This document shows, piece by piece, positions 8,978-17,647 of a DNA stretch of 64,000 bases (position 1 is its first letter; every line of letters starts with the position of its first letter). Both the position numbers and the translations under genes were made by a program. The DNA comes from Actinomyces oris (GTDB lineage: Bacteria > Actinomycetota > Actinomycetes > Actinomycetales > Actinomycetaceae). The stretch lies in assembly GCF_001929375.1 (NCBI RefSeq), contig NZ_MSGO01000001.1, positions 22,467 through 86,466 on the forward strand, written 5' to 3'. The notes under the pieces are model-generated. The model worked only from the letters and a program-made list of their open reading frames with translations, searched no databases and was not told the origin of the DNA.

Positions 8978-9459
8978 TGGGCGTTCCCCCTCTCCCTGCC
9001 CGATGCGATGGCGTCCTTGACGACCTTGACCGACTCCAGCAGCCCCTCCTGCGGCGCGGGGGCGTTCTCCTTGGCTGCCTTGAGCCGCTTGACGCCGACC
9101 AGGGCCATCGGCACGGCTACCACCGTGAGGATCAGGGCTATCACGAGGAAGGCCGCCCATAGCGGCATGATGTGGGACAGCCCCACCGTGAGCGATCCGA
9201 GCATCAGTCCGAAGGCGAACAGGGCCAGGACCCCCGCGCCACCGAGCAGCACTGCGGCCGGCTTCATCTCCTTGGCCATGCGCTGCCCCTTGACCTTGGC
9301 CAGGTCGATCTCGCCGCGCACCAGCGCCGAGATGTTCTCCAAGATACGGGCGATGAGCTCGCCCAGCGTGGGCTGGGCGCTGCCGGCTCCCCGAGGAGGC
9401 GTGGCGGAGGCCGACGGCGTCGCCTGCGACGGCGGGGGAGGTGGCTGGTTGTTGGGCAT
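8974..9459 (-). CDS. Phage holin family protein (Actinobacterial Holin-X type)
   Basis: The 161-residue protein has a Pro/Ser-rich head, then LGELIARILENISALVRGEI, typical of the Holin-X family, and two transmembrane helices at about residues 69-94 and 100-124. Despite the name, these chromosomal proteins are not phage genes; their role is unknown. The ATG at 9459 follows AAGG with good spacing, and this start was preferred to much longer upstream extensions. It leads an operon with two DUF3618 genes, each joined by a 4-base overlap. Confidence 0.75.
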   Translation of the reverse strand: MPNNQPPPPPSQATPSASATPPRGAGSAQPTLGELIARILENISALVRGEIDLAKVKGQRMAKEMKPAAVLLGGAGVLALFAFGLMLGSLTVGLSHIMPLWAAFLVIALILTVVAVPMALVGVKRLKAAKENAPAPQEGLLESVKVVKDAIASGRERGNAQ

Positions 9460-9712
9460 GAACGGACCTTCTTGTGTGAGGTGCGGCGTCGAGTGCAATC
9501 GACTGACTGCAAGGCGGCGGGATCGCGACAGTGGGACGACCCGCTGACCCAAGAATCTCATAGCGTGCGCCATCGTGGAACAACGCAGGCCCGGGCGGGT
9601 TTGTAGGTTTGGGATATGGGGACCGGCTTTCGCCACCGGCGATCTACGGAGGGCAGCTGCCAGCATAAGGCGGGACGTCCGGATCGGCAGGGCGGCCCGG
9701 ATCGGCAGGGCG

Positions 9713-9895
9713 GCTGGAGGGTGTGGAGGGCCTGACCGACAGAGCCGCCTGGAGAATGTCGAGGGCTCGGACCGGGCCGACGGCGCGGACTGGCAGGTTG
9801 GCCTGGAGGGTGCCGAGGGCTCGGACCGACAGAGTCGCCCTGACCGGCAGGGCCGCCCGGACCGGGCCGACGGCGCGGACCGGGCCGGCGCACGG
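9713..9895. repeat. Degenerate low-complexity repeat tract
   Basis: Blocks beginning CTGGAG(G/A)(G/A)TG, each followed by GAGGGC and GACCG(A/G) motifs, recur three times, preceded by two copies of CGGATCGGCAGGGCGGC at about 9681-9718. No frame gives a believable protein. The tract lies just downstream of the minus-strand ABC exporter pair. Confidence 0.6.
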
Positions 9896-9923
9896 CGTCG
9901 GCACGTTCCGCCCCGCTGCCCGG

Positions 9924-11660
9924 CTACTCCTGGTTCCAGGCCTGCCAGAGGCTCGCGTACTCCCCGCCGAGGGCCACGAGCTCGTCGTGGCTGCCGAGCT
10001 CCACGATCCGCCCGTCCATGACGACGGCGACCCGGTCGGCGTCGGCGGCCGTGTAGAGGCGGTGGGCCACCTCGATGACGGTGCGCCCGGCCAGCGCCGT
10101 GGACAGGGTCCGCTCCAGGGTGCGGGCGGCGCGCGGGTCCAGCAGTGAGGTGGCCTCGTCCAGGATGAGCGTGTGCGGGTCCAGCAGCACCAGCCGGGCC
10201 AGCGCCACCTCCTGGGCCTGGGCGGGGCTGAGCTCGAGGTGCCCCGAGCCGACCATCGTGTCCATCCCCTCGGGCAGCCCGTCCACCCAGGCATCGGCCC
10301 CGATGGCCTCAACGGCCTCGCGGATCGTGCCATCGGAGGCGCCCGGCCGCCCCAGGCGCACGTTGTCCGCCACGGTGCCGACGAACACGTGGTGCTCCTG
10401 GGTCACCAGGGCCACGTGGCGGCGCAGCTCGTCCTCGGTCAGGTCCGTCAGCGCCACCCCGCCCACGGTGACGCTCCCGGAGGTGGGCGGGTTGATGCCC
10501 GCCAGCATCCGCCCCAGCGTGGACTTGCCCGACCCCGAGGGCCCGACGACGGCCAGCCGCTCCCCGGGCACGAGCTCCAGGTCGATCCCGTGGAGCACCT
10601 CGACGCCCTCCCGGTAGGAGAAGCGCACGTCGTGAAGCACGATCCGCGTGCCCTCGGGCTCCTGGCCGGTGGGGGTGCGGTCGTCGGGGACCTCCTCCAC
10701 CCCCAGGATGCGGGACAGGGAGGCCTGGGCGATCTGGACCTGGTCGATCCAGAACATGAGCTGGCCCACCGGCTTGCGCAGCTCCATGGAGTAGAGGGCC
10801 ACCGTGGTGATCGCCCCCAGGGTCGCGTAGCCGCGGCCGGCCAGGAACCCGCCCCACAGGAGGATGACGACGACGGGCGCCCGCCAGGCGACGTCGAGCA
10901 CCATGAACAGGCGCACCCGCAGCGCGGCCGTGTAGCGCTCCAGGGACCAGGCCTCCTTGATGGAGGCCATGATGGCCCGCTCGCGGCGCGCCCCGATGCC
11001 CAGTGCGTCCACGGTCTCGGCGTGCTCGACCGTCTCGGAGACTGCCCCGTTGAGGCGGGCCTGGGCGGCCGACTCGGCCCGGTAGGCGGGGATGGAGATC
11101 GGCAGGTACCAGCGCATCATCGACCACACGGGCGGGGCGATGACGAGCAGCCCGAGCGCCAGGAGGGGGTCGGCGACGGCGGCGGCCAGGAGGGTGAAGA
11201 CGATCGTCACCACGCACACGAGGATCTGGGGGATCCCCACTCGCACCAGGAACTCGATGCGGGAGACGTCGGTGGTGGTGCGCCCCACGAGGTCGCCGGT
11301 GCCGGCGGACTCCACGGCGCTCAGCGGCAGGTGCACCACCCGGTTCATCATGCGCTCGCGCAGCTCGGCGAAGACCGACTCGCCCAGGGTGCGGGCGTGC
11401 TTCTGGGCGAAGCGGTTGATGAGCGCGCCCACGAGCGTGACCGCGATGATGGTCAGCACGATCCGGTCCACGTAGCCGGCGTCGGCCCGCCCCGCCGAGA
11501 CCCGTCCGACCAGCCGCCCCAGCAGCTGGGGGGCCACGAGCGTGGACAGGACCGCCGTGATCTGGAGGGCCAGGACGACGGCGAAGCGCCCCCGGTAGGA
11601 GGCCATGATCCGGAAGGTCTTGCGCAGGGCGATCGGCCCGGGCGCGACGGGAAGCGCCAT
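9924..11660 (-). CDS. ABC exporter half-transporter with intact Walker A
   Basis: This 578-residue type IV ABC half-transporter has about six transmembrane helices (residues 20-300) and a nucleotide-binding domain. Its Walker A is intact (GPSGSGKST, about residue 377) and its Walker B is intact (LILDEATSLLD). The signature motif, however, reads LSPAQAQ instead of LSGGQ. It is translationally coupled to the upstream partner: the stop of one and the ATG of the other share one base. Together they form a heterodimeric exporter in the cytoplasmic membrane. The substrate cannot be told from sequence. Confidence 0.88.
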   Translation of the reverse strand: MALPVAPGPIALRKTFRIMASYRGRFAVVLALQITAVLSTLVAPQLLGRLVGRVSAGRADAGYVDRIVLTIIAVTLVGALINRFAQKHARTLGESVFAELRERMMNRVVHLPLSAVESAGTGDLVGRTTTDVSRIEFLVRVGIPQILVCVVTIVFTLLAAAVADPLLALGLLVIAPPVWSMMRWYLPISIPAYRAESAAQARLNGAVSETVEHAETVDALGIGARRERAIMASIKEAWSLERYTAALRVRLFMVLDVAWRAPVVVILLWGGFLAGRGYATLGAITTVALYSMELRKPVGQLMFWIDQVQIAQASLSRILGVEEVPDDRTPTGQEPEGTRIVLHDVRFSYREGVEVLHGIDLELVPGERLAVVGPSGSGKSTLGRMLAGINPPTSGSVTVGGVALTDLTEDELRRHVALVTQEHHVFVGTVADNVRLGRPGASDGTIREAVEAIGADAWVDGLPEGMDTMVGSGHLELSPAQAQEVALARLVLLDPHTLILDEATSLLDPRAARTLERTLSTALAGRTVIEVAHRLYTAADADRVAVVMDGRIVELGSHDELVALGGEYASLWQAWNQE

Positions 11661-13606
11661 CAGCAGCTCGCCTCCGCGTCCTCGCCCATGGCCCGTGAGA
11701 CGACGGCGCGGTAGCCGGCCGCCTGCGCGTGGCCGGCGCGGGCCATGGCCATGAGCTCGCGGTGCGTGGAGCGCAGGAGCTCGGTCCCGCTGGAGTCGAG
11801 GAGGACGACCTCGTCGCAGGCCTCCAGGACCAGCGGCGAGGCGGTCACGACGACGGTCGTGCGCCCGGCGCGGGCCTGGTGCACCTGGGCGGCCACCCGG
11901 GCCTCGGTGTGGGAGTCCAGGGCGGAGGTCGGCTCGATGAGCACGAGCGTGGGCGCCTCGGTCAGCAGCGCCCGGGCCAGGGCCACGCGCTGACGCTGCC
12001 CGCCGGACAGGGACCGGCCCTTCTCGGTGATCATCCCGGCCAGGCCCTCGCTCAGCGAGGTCAGGACGTCGCCGGCGTCGGCGATCCCGATGGCCTCGAT
12101 GAGCCGGTCGTCGCCGGGCGCCTCGCGCTCCTGGGCGCGGACCTGCTGGTCGACGTCGGCCCCGGTGGTGCGCTCGGTCTCGGCGCGCACGAGGTCCTCA
12201 AGGCCCGCCGGCTGAGGGGCGGGGCCGCCGCGCACGTCGAGGGCCTCACGCAGGGTCCCGGTGAACAGCTGGGCGGTGGCGCCGGACACGACGATGCTGG
12301 AGCGCACCTGCTCCAAGGGCATGGTGGTCAGCGGCCGACCCGCCAGGGTCACGGTGGGGCCGGCGTCGATGAAACGCCCCAGGCGCGTGGCCAGCTCGGC
12401 GGAGACCTGCGGGTCGGGGCACACGAGGGCCGTCATGCGCCCCTCCTTGAGGCGCAGGCCGCTGCCGGTGTCCACCAGGTCGCCGCTGATCGCGTGGGCG
12501 GCGGCCGGGTCGAGGCTGAGGCGCTCCACGAGGCTGCCGGCGGCCGGCGCCACCTCCAGCAGGCGGCTCAGGCGCCGGGCGCCGACGACGGCCCGGGTGT
12601 AGTCCTGCACGGAGCTGGTGAACACCCACAGCGGCCAGGACAGGTAGGCGGTGTAGCCGTAGAAGGTGATGAGCCCGCCGGGGGTGAGGCTACCGGCCAC
12701 GGCCATGCGCGCCGCCACCCACACGACGATGGCGGCGAAGAGCCCGGGCAGCAGCACCTGGAGGGTCATGAGGGTGGCCTGGGAGGAGGCCACCTCGACG
12801 CCGCGGCGCCGCAGCTCCTGGGAGGCGTCCCGGTAGCGGCGGGCGAAGACGTCCTCCCCGCCGATGCCCCGCAGGATCCGCAGACCCGCCACCGTGTCCG
12901 TGGTGATCGTGGTGACCGCGGACTGGGCCTCGCGCTGGACGGCCTGACGCTTCTGCAGGGGGCGGATGACCAGGGTGACGATCGCGGCCACCAGCGGCAT
13001 GCCCAGGATGACGATGAGCCCCAGGCTCACCGAGGTGCGCAGCATGAGGACGGCCACGACGATGAAGCTGGCCGCCGCCCCCAGCAGGGCCGGCAGGTAC
13101 TCGATGAGCTTGCCCAGGTAGTCGGCGTCGGAGGCGATGATGGTGGCGACCTCACCGGTGGAGACCTGCCGGGACAGGTCCTTGCCCGTGGCGGAGATCT
13201 GGCGGCCCACGAGCCGGTCGACGTCGAAGGCGGTGCGCATCCAGGCCGTCACCCCGAAGTAGGACAGCATCGTGTCCCCGACGGCGTAGACGACGAACAG
13301 CACCAGCAGCAGGGCGCCGATGCCCCAGACGCGGCCGTTGAGGCCGTTCTCGATCCCGGCGTCCAGGGCCTGCCCCAGGAAGGCCGGCACGATCGCCTGG
13401 ATGGTGTTGGAGGTGCAGGCCGCCAGGGTCGCCAGGGCCACCGGGACGGCGGCGCGGCGCAGCAGCCAGCGCAGAAGCGCCCCGGCCCCGAGGGACGGGG
13501 GGTGGGGCAGTGGGGCGTCGGGGGTCATGGACTGCAGGGGCCGAGCGGTCAGGGCGGACAGCGCTGCCGGGACGGTCGGGAACGACCGGGAGGACGGTTC
13601 GGGCAT
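11660..13606 (-). CDS. ABC exporter half-transporter with degenerate Walker A
   Basis: This 648-residue partner has six predicted helices and a nucleotide-binding domain in which the Walker A region reads [14 protein letters not shown], with no GxxGxGKS/T. Walker B is altered to [11 protein letters not shown], while the signature [16 protein letters not shown] is perfect. The dimer would thus have one canonical ATP site, built from this signature and the partner's Walker A, and one dead site. An insert of about 50 residues precedes the signature. The start could be the ATG at 13606 or the one at 13528; neither has a strong ribosome-binding site. Confidence 0.87.
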   Translation of the reverse strand: MPEPSSRSFPTVPAALSALTARPLQSMTPDAPLPHPPSLGAGALLRWLLRRAAVPVALATLAACTSNTIQAIVPAFLGQALDAGIENGLNGRVWGIGALLLVLFVVYAVGDTMLSYFGVTAWMRTAFDVDRLVGRQISATGKDLSRQVSTGEVATIIASDADYLGKLIEYLPALLGAAASFIVVAVLMLRTSVSLGLIVILGMPLVAAIVTLVIRPLQKRQAVQREAQSAVTTITTDTVAGLRILRGIGGEDVFARRYRDASQELRRRGVEVASSQATLMTLQVLLPGLFAAIVVWVAARMAVAGSLTPGGLITFYGYTAYLSWPLWVFTSSVQDYTRAVVGARRLSRLLEVAPAAGSLVERLSLDPAAAHAISGDLVDTGSGLRLKEGRMTALVCPDPQVSAELATRLGRFIDAGPTVTLAGRPLTTMPLEQVRSSIVVSGATAQLFTGTLREALDVRGGPAPQPAGLEDLVRAETERTTGADVDQQVRAQEREAPGDDRLIEAIGIADAGDVLTSLSEGLAGMITEKGRSLSGGQRQRVALARALLTEAPTLVLIEPTSALDSHTEARVAAQVHQARAGRTTVVVTASPLVLEACDEVVLLDSSGTELLRSTHRELMAMARAGHAQAAGYRAVVSRAMGEDAEASC

Positions 13607-13736
13607 GATCGAACGAGGCTATCGGAGCTGAAACGGCTGCGGCAGGGGGGAGAGGCGGTGACAAGGAAGATACCGGGCGCGGGAATGTCAGCCGGGCGCG
13701 GCCCGAGCGCCTGTCGGGCGGGCCGCGCAGACGTAC

Positions 13737-13781
13737 CGGCGCCCCGGCCCGCCCCCGTCGCGGGGGTCGGCCGGGGCGCCG
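13737..13781 (-). terminator. Terminator hairpin
   Basis: Thirteen-base perfect arms (CGGCGCCCCGGCC and its complement) lie in the 323-base spacer downstream of the FtsX-type permease on the minus strand. The rest of 13607-13929 shows no gene. Confidence 0.6.
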
Positions 13782-13929
13782 AGCGTGGCGGGGCCGGGAC
13801 TCCTCCAGCGCCGGCTGGGTGAGTCGGCCCCGCCGACTGTCGCCGTCAGGCGCCAGCGGTTGAGTGGACGGTACTGGGCGGGGCCCGCCTGACGCGGCTG
13901 CCTCGCCGTCCGCGCCGGGCTCACTCGGC

Positions 13930-16512
13930 TCACTCGGTGGCGATGGCGTCCAGGACGGGAATCCGGGAGGCGCGCAGCGCCGGCCACAGGGCCGCGATGA
14001 CGCCGACCACCACGGAGAGCACGAGCATGCCCACCATCTGGCCCCAGGGGATGCTCAGGCTCGTCAGCCCCCGATCCTCCAGGACCTCCTTGAGGGCGGA
14101 GGCCAGGACCACCCCGGTCGCCCCGCCCAGCACGGTGCCGTACAGGGAGGTGAGGACCGACTCGGTGATGATCTCCCCGGACAGCTGGGCCTTGCCCAGG
14201 CCGACGGCGCGCATGAGCCCGATCTCCCGGGTGCGCTCGGAGACCGAGAGCACCAGGGTGTTGACGATGCCCAGGATGGCGATGGCGATACTCAGACCCA
14301 GCAGGCCGTAGAGGACGGCGAGCATCTGGTTGATCTGCTGGCCGACCTGGTCGGAGATCTCGTCGGCGTCGCGTACCGCGTACTGGTAGGTGTCGGCCAC
14401 GATGTCGCGGGCCTTGTTCCGTACCGTGTCGAGGTCGGTGCCCTCGTCGAGGGTCAGGAGCATGCCCATCGGCGAGTCCAGGACGTGGGTCGGGTCCGTG
14501 CTGGTGCCCGGTGAGTTCCAGGAGCCCACCGCCGCCGCCACCTCGGGGGCGACGTAGTAGTTGCCGCTGGTTCCCTTCGGGTCGACGACGGCGCCGACCG
14601 TGGCCTCAACCGACCCGTTGGGGCCGGTGATGGAGACCTTGTCCCCCAGCTTGAGGCCCTCGTCCTTCTTCGCGGCCACGTGGGTGGCGTCCAGGTCCTT
14701 CATGGACCCGGCGGTCGTGGAGACGTCGTAGGCCTTGGAGTAGGTGCCGGGCTCGACGACGATGACGGTGGCGGTGGGGTTCTGGGTGCCGTCGGGCTTG
14801 GTGACGGCGTCGGCGTAGAGGGAGTAGGAGGAGGTCTCCTTGACCCCGTCGATCGCGGCGATCTTCTTGGCCTTGTCGGCTGACAGCCGGGTGCTCAGGC
14901 TGCCGACGGTGGCGGGCTGGACCACGAGGTCGGCCTTGAGGGACTTGTCGATCTCGTCGGCGGTCGAGGCCTGGAAGGAGGCGGCCAGCGTGGCGCCGGC
15001 GCACACCAGGGCCATGCCCACCATGAGGGCGCCGGAGGTGTTGGCCGTGCGGCGCGGGTTGTGGACGATGTTGCGCACCGCCAGGCGCCCGGCGGGCCGC
15101 AGCAGCCGGAAGGGCAGACCCAGCACGGCCACCACCGGGCGGGCCAGGGTCGGGGAGACGATGAGCAGTCCCAGGACCGTGCCGCCCGCGCCCAGCCCCA
15201 TGATGAGGCCGCGCTGCGCCAGGTCCGCGTTCACCCACGCGGCGGCGATCGCGGCCGCTCCGGCCGCCAGCAGCAGCCCGCCCAGGATCGTGCGCAGCAC
15301 CAGGGACTTCTCCCGGGAGCCCGACACACCGCGCATGGCCTCGACCGGGTGGGTCAGGGCGGCCTCCCGCGCCGGCAGCAGGGCGCCGACGACGGTGACG
15401 GCCAGCCCCACCGTCAGTGATACCGCGATGATCCGCCCGCTCAGGCCTGTGCCCTCCAGCAGTGGCATGCCTGCGGCGTCGAGCATCGCGGACAGTCCGG
15501 CCAGCAGCCCCGCGCCCGCGGCCACGCCCAGGGCGGAGCCGACGACGCCGATGACGACCGCCTGCAGGAACACCACGCCGAACACCGAGGCGGGCGAGGC
15601 CCCGACCGCCCGCAGGAGGGCGAACTCCTTGACCCGCTGACGCACGCTCATCGCGAAGGAGTTCATGATGATGAAGGAGCCCACGAACATGGCGACGACG
15701 ACGAAGACCAGCAGGAAGACCTGGACGAAGCCCAGCTGCTCCTCAATGGTCTTGTTCTGCTCCTTGATGACCTCGGCCCGGGTCTGGACCCGCGCGCCGT
15801 CGGGAAGGACCTTGGCGATCTCGGACTTGACCGTCTCCACCGAGGCGCCCTGAGCGACATCGACGGAGATGATCGTCACCTTCCCGTCCGGGGCGGCGAT
15901 GGGCATGAGCCAGTTCGGATCCACCCCCACGACCGTCGCGCTGGCCATGGACGACTCGTAGTGGAACTCGCCGACCACGGTGACCTCGCTGGGCGATCCC
16001 TGCACCACGATGTGCGTCTTGTCCCCGACCTTGAGGCCGGAGGTCTTCAGGGCCCCGGACTCCAGGGTGATCTCACCGGCGCCTTGAGGCTTGCGGCCCT
16101 GGACCCAGGTCAGGCCCTTCTCGTTGTCATACAGCGGTATGAAGAGCGTGGGGGCGCCGGTGGTGGTCACCGGGGCGTCGTTGGCGCCCACGAGGACCCC
16201 GACCATCTGGGCGCCGGGGTTGGCTGCCTCGACGCCGTCGATCCGCTTGATCTTCTCGGTCAGGGCGCTGTCGATGGGCTGGGTCGGCAGGGACTTCGAC
16301 GAGCCGTTGTTGCCGTTGCCGGCGATCTTGGGGCCCTGGACGTACAGGTCGGAGGTGACGGTGGAGGACAGCAGCTTGGAGAAGGTCTCCGACATGGAGG
16401 CTCGCAGGGCGAGCGTGCCCGACAGGAACGCCACCCCGAGCATGACGGCGAAGGTGGTCAGGAAGAACTGTTTGGCGTGGGCGCGTACGGAGCGCCAGGC
16501 GACTCGTCTCAC
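13930..16512 (-). CDS. ABC transporter permease, FtsX/MacB type
   Basis: The 860-residue protein has an N-terminal helix, a large extracytoplasmic MacB-PCD-like domain (about residues 50-260), three helices of a first FtsX domain (260-400), two more helices (about 405-465), a second extracytoplasmic domain (490-725) and a final FtsX domain (730-860). This duplicated layout is typical of LolCE-like or peptide/lipid export permeases of Gram-positives. The ATP-binding partner lies three bases upstream, so the two form one operon. The substrate is unknown; cell-envelope stress or antimicrobial peptide export is an inference. Confidence 0.87.
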   Translation of the reverse strand: MRRVAWRSVRAHAKQFFLTTFAVMLGVAFLSGTLALRASMSETFSKLLSSTVTSDLYVQGPKIAGNGNNGSSKSLPTQPIDSALTEKIKRIDGVEAANPGAQMVGVLVGANDAPVTTTGAPTLFIPLYDNEKGLTWVQGRKPQGAGEITLESGALKTSGLKVGDKTHIVVQGSPSEVTVVGEFHYESSMASATVVGVDPNWLMPIAAPDGKVTIISVDVAQGASVETVKSEIAKVLPDGARVQTRAEVIKEQNKTIEEQLGFVQVFLLVFVVVAMFVGSFIIMNSFAMSVRQRVKEFALLRAVGASPASVFGVVFLQAVVIGVVGSALGVAAGAGLLAGLSAMLDAAGMPLLEGTGLSGRIIAVSLTVGLAVTVVGALLPAREAALTHPVEAMRGVSGSREKSLVLRTILGGLLLAAGAAAIAAAWVNADLAQRGLIMGLGAGGTVLGLLIVSPTLARPVVAVLGLPFRLLRPAGRLAVRNIVHNPRRTANTSGALMVGMALVCAGATLAASFQASTADEIDKSLKADLVVQPATVGSLSTRLSADKAKKIAAIDGVKETSSYSLYADAVTKPDGTQNPTATVIVVEPGTYSKAYDVSTTAGSMKDLDATHVAAKKDEGLKLGDKVSITGPNGSVEATVGAVVDPKGTSGNYYVAPEVAAAVGSWNSPGTSTDPTHVLDSPMGMLLTLDEGTDLDTVRNKARDIVADTYQYAVRDADEISDQVGQQINQMLAVLYGLLGLSIAIAILGIVNTLVLSVSERTREIGLMRAVGLGKAQLSGEIITESVLTSLYGTVLGGATGVVLASALKEVLEDRGLTSLSIPWGQMVGMLVLSVVVGVIAALWPALRASRIPVLDAIATE

Positions 16513-16515
16513 GGC

Positions 16516-17355
16516 TCAGGCCCCCTCGGCGGCCTGGTCGGGGTGTGGGGCACTGGCTGCGGGGGCTGGCTCGGTCTCGCTCAGCTCGCGCAGGGCGTCC
16601 AGGACCCGGTCGCGGTCGGGCTCGTCCAGCTGGGCGACGACGCGGCCGTCGCGCAGGAAGACAATGGTGTCGGCCCAGGCGGCCGCCTCCGGCTCGTGAG
16701 TCACCATGACCACCGACTGCCCCAGGTCGTCGACGCTGCGGCGCAGGATCTCCAGGACCTGGTCGGTGGAGACGGAGTCCAGGTTCCCGGTGGGCTCATC
16801 GGCGAAGACGACCGCCGGCTCGCCCACGAGCGCCCGGGCGCAGGCCACGCGCTGGACCTGGCCGCCGGAGAGCTCGGCAGGCCGGTGGGACAGGCGTTCC
16901 CTGAGACCGACGGCGTCGATCACCTGGTCGAAGCGCTGCGGGTTGACCTTCTTACGGGCGATATCCAGGGGCAGGGTGATGTTCTCCGCCGCCGTGAGGG
17001 TGGGGACCAGGTTGAAGGACTGGAAGATGAAGCCGATGCGCTCGCGGCGCAGGCGGGTGAGGCGACGCTGACTCATGGAGGAGACCATGTCGCCGTCGAG
17101 CATGATCTCCCCGGAGGTGATCGAGTCCAGGCCGGCCAGGCAGTGCATGAGTGTGGACTTGCCGGAGCCGGACGGCCCCATGATGGCGGTGAAACGGGCT
17201 CGGGCGATGTCGACGTTGACGGAGTCGAGTGCTATGACGGCTCCCGATCCACGGCCGTAGATCTTGGAGAGGTTGCGTGCGGAGACCACGGGGTCATCCA
17301 CCGGATGGTGAGGTGTGAGGACGGAGGATGCGGCGACGGGGGCGGAGCTACTCAT
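16516..17355 (-). CDS. ABC transporter ATP-binding protein, MacB/LolD type
   Basis: The 279-residue ATPase carries Walker A GPSGSGKST near residue 65, the Q-loop FIFQSFNLVPT, signature LSGGQVQRVACARAL near 164, Walker B AVVFADEPTGNLDS and the switch VMVTHE. These features place it in the MacB/LolD class that drives FtsX-type permeases. It is the first gene of a two-gene operon with the 860-residue permease. The N-terminal 25 residues are a poorly conserved Ser/Ala/Val stretch, so the start may be downstream of 17355. Confidence 0.9.
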   Translation of the reverse strand: MSSSAPVAASSVLTPHHPVDDPVVSARNLSKIYGRGSGAVIALDSVNVDIARARFTAIMGPSGSGKSTLMHCLAGLDSITSGEIMLDGDMVSSMSQRRLTRLRRERIGFIFQSFNLVPTLTAAENITLPLDIARKKVNPQRFDQVIDAVGLRERLSHRPAELSGGQVQRVACARALVGEPAVVFADEPTGNLDSVSTDQVLEILRRSVDDLGQSVVMVTHEPEAAAWADTIVFLRDGRVVAQLDEPDRDRVLDALRELSETEPAPAASAPHPDQAAEGA

Positions 17356-17647
17356 AGGTTCAGTCTGACAGTGGTATGGGGCACGCGAATCCTCCTGGCG
17401 GAGGACAGGTCCCCTGAGCGTGTGGAGGCCCGACCCTGACCCAAGGTCGGGGACATCCCTGAGACGAGGGTGGACGGGGGCGCATGGAGGATTCGGGTGT
17501 TGGACGCGGCTGAATCCGTTTTCATACTTTTCAAGCGATTCGTGACTACCATCGGGGATGATCGGAGCCTGGTGAAGGACCCAGGATGGGTTGGCGACGA
17601 GTCCGATCAGTCGAGGTCACCCATACGTTCTCCCGGAAAGGCTCTGA

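Noticed and set aside
8974..9459. Holin-like gene taken as evidence of a prophage
   Set aside because: No other phage genes are near; Holin-X proteins with DUF3618 partners are ordinary chromosomal genes in actinobacteria.
7541..9547. 668-codon plus-strand frame across the repeat spacer and the DUF3618 operon
   Set aside because: It runs antisense to three coupled genes with family matches and through palindromic repeats; no domain is recognisable.
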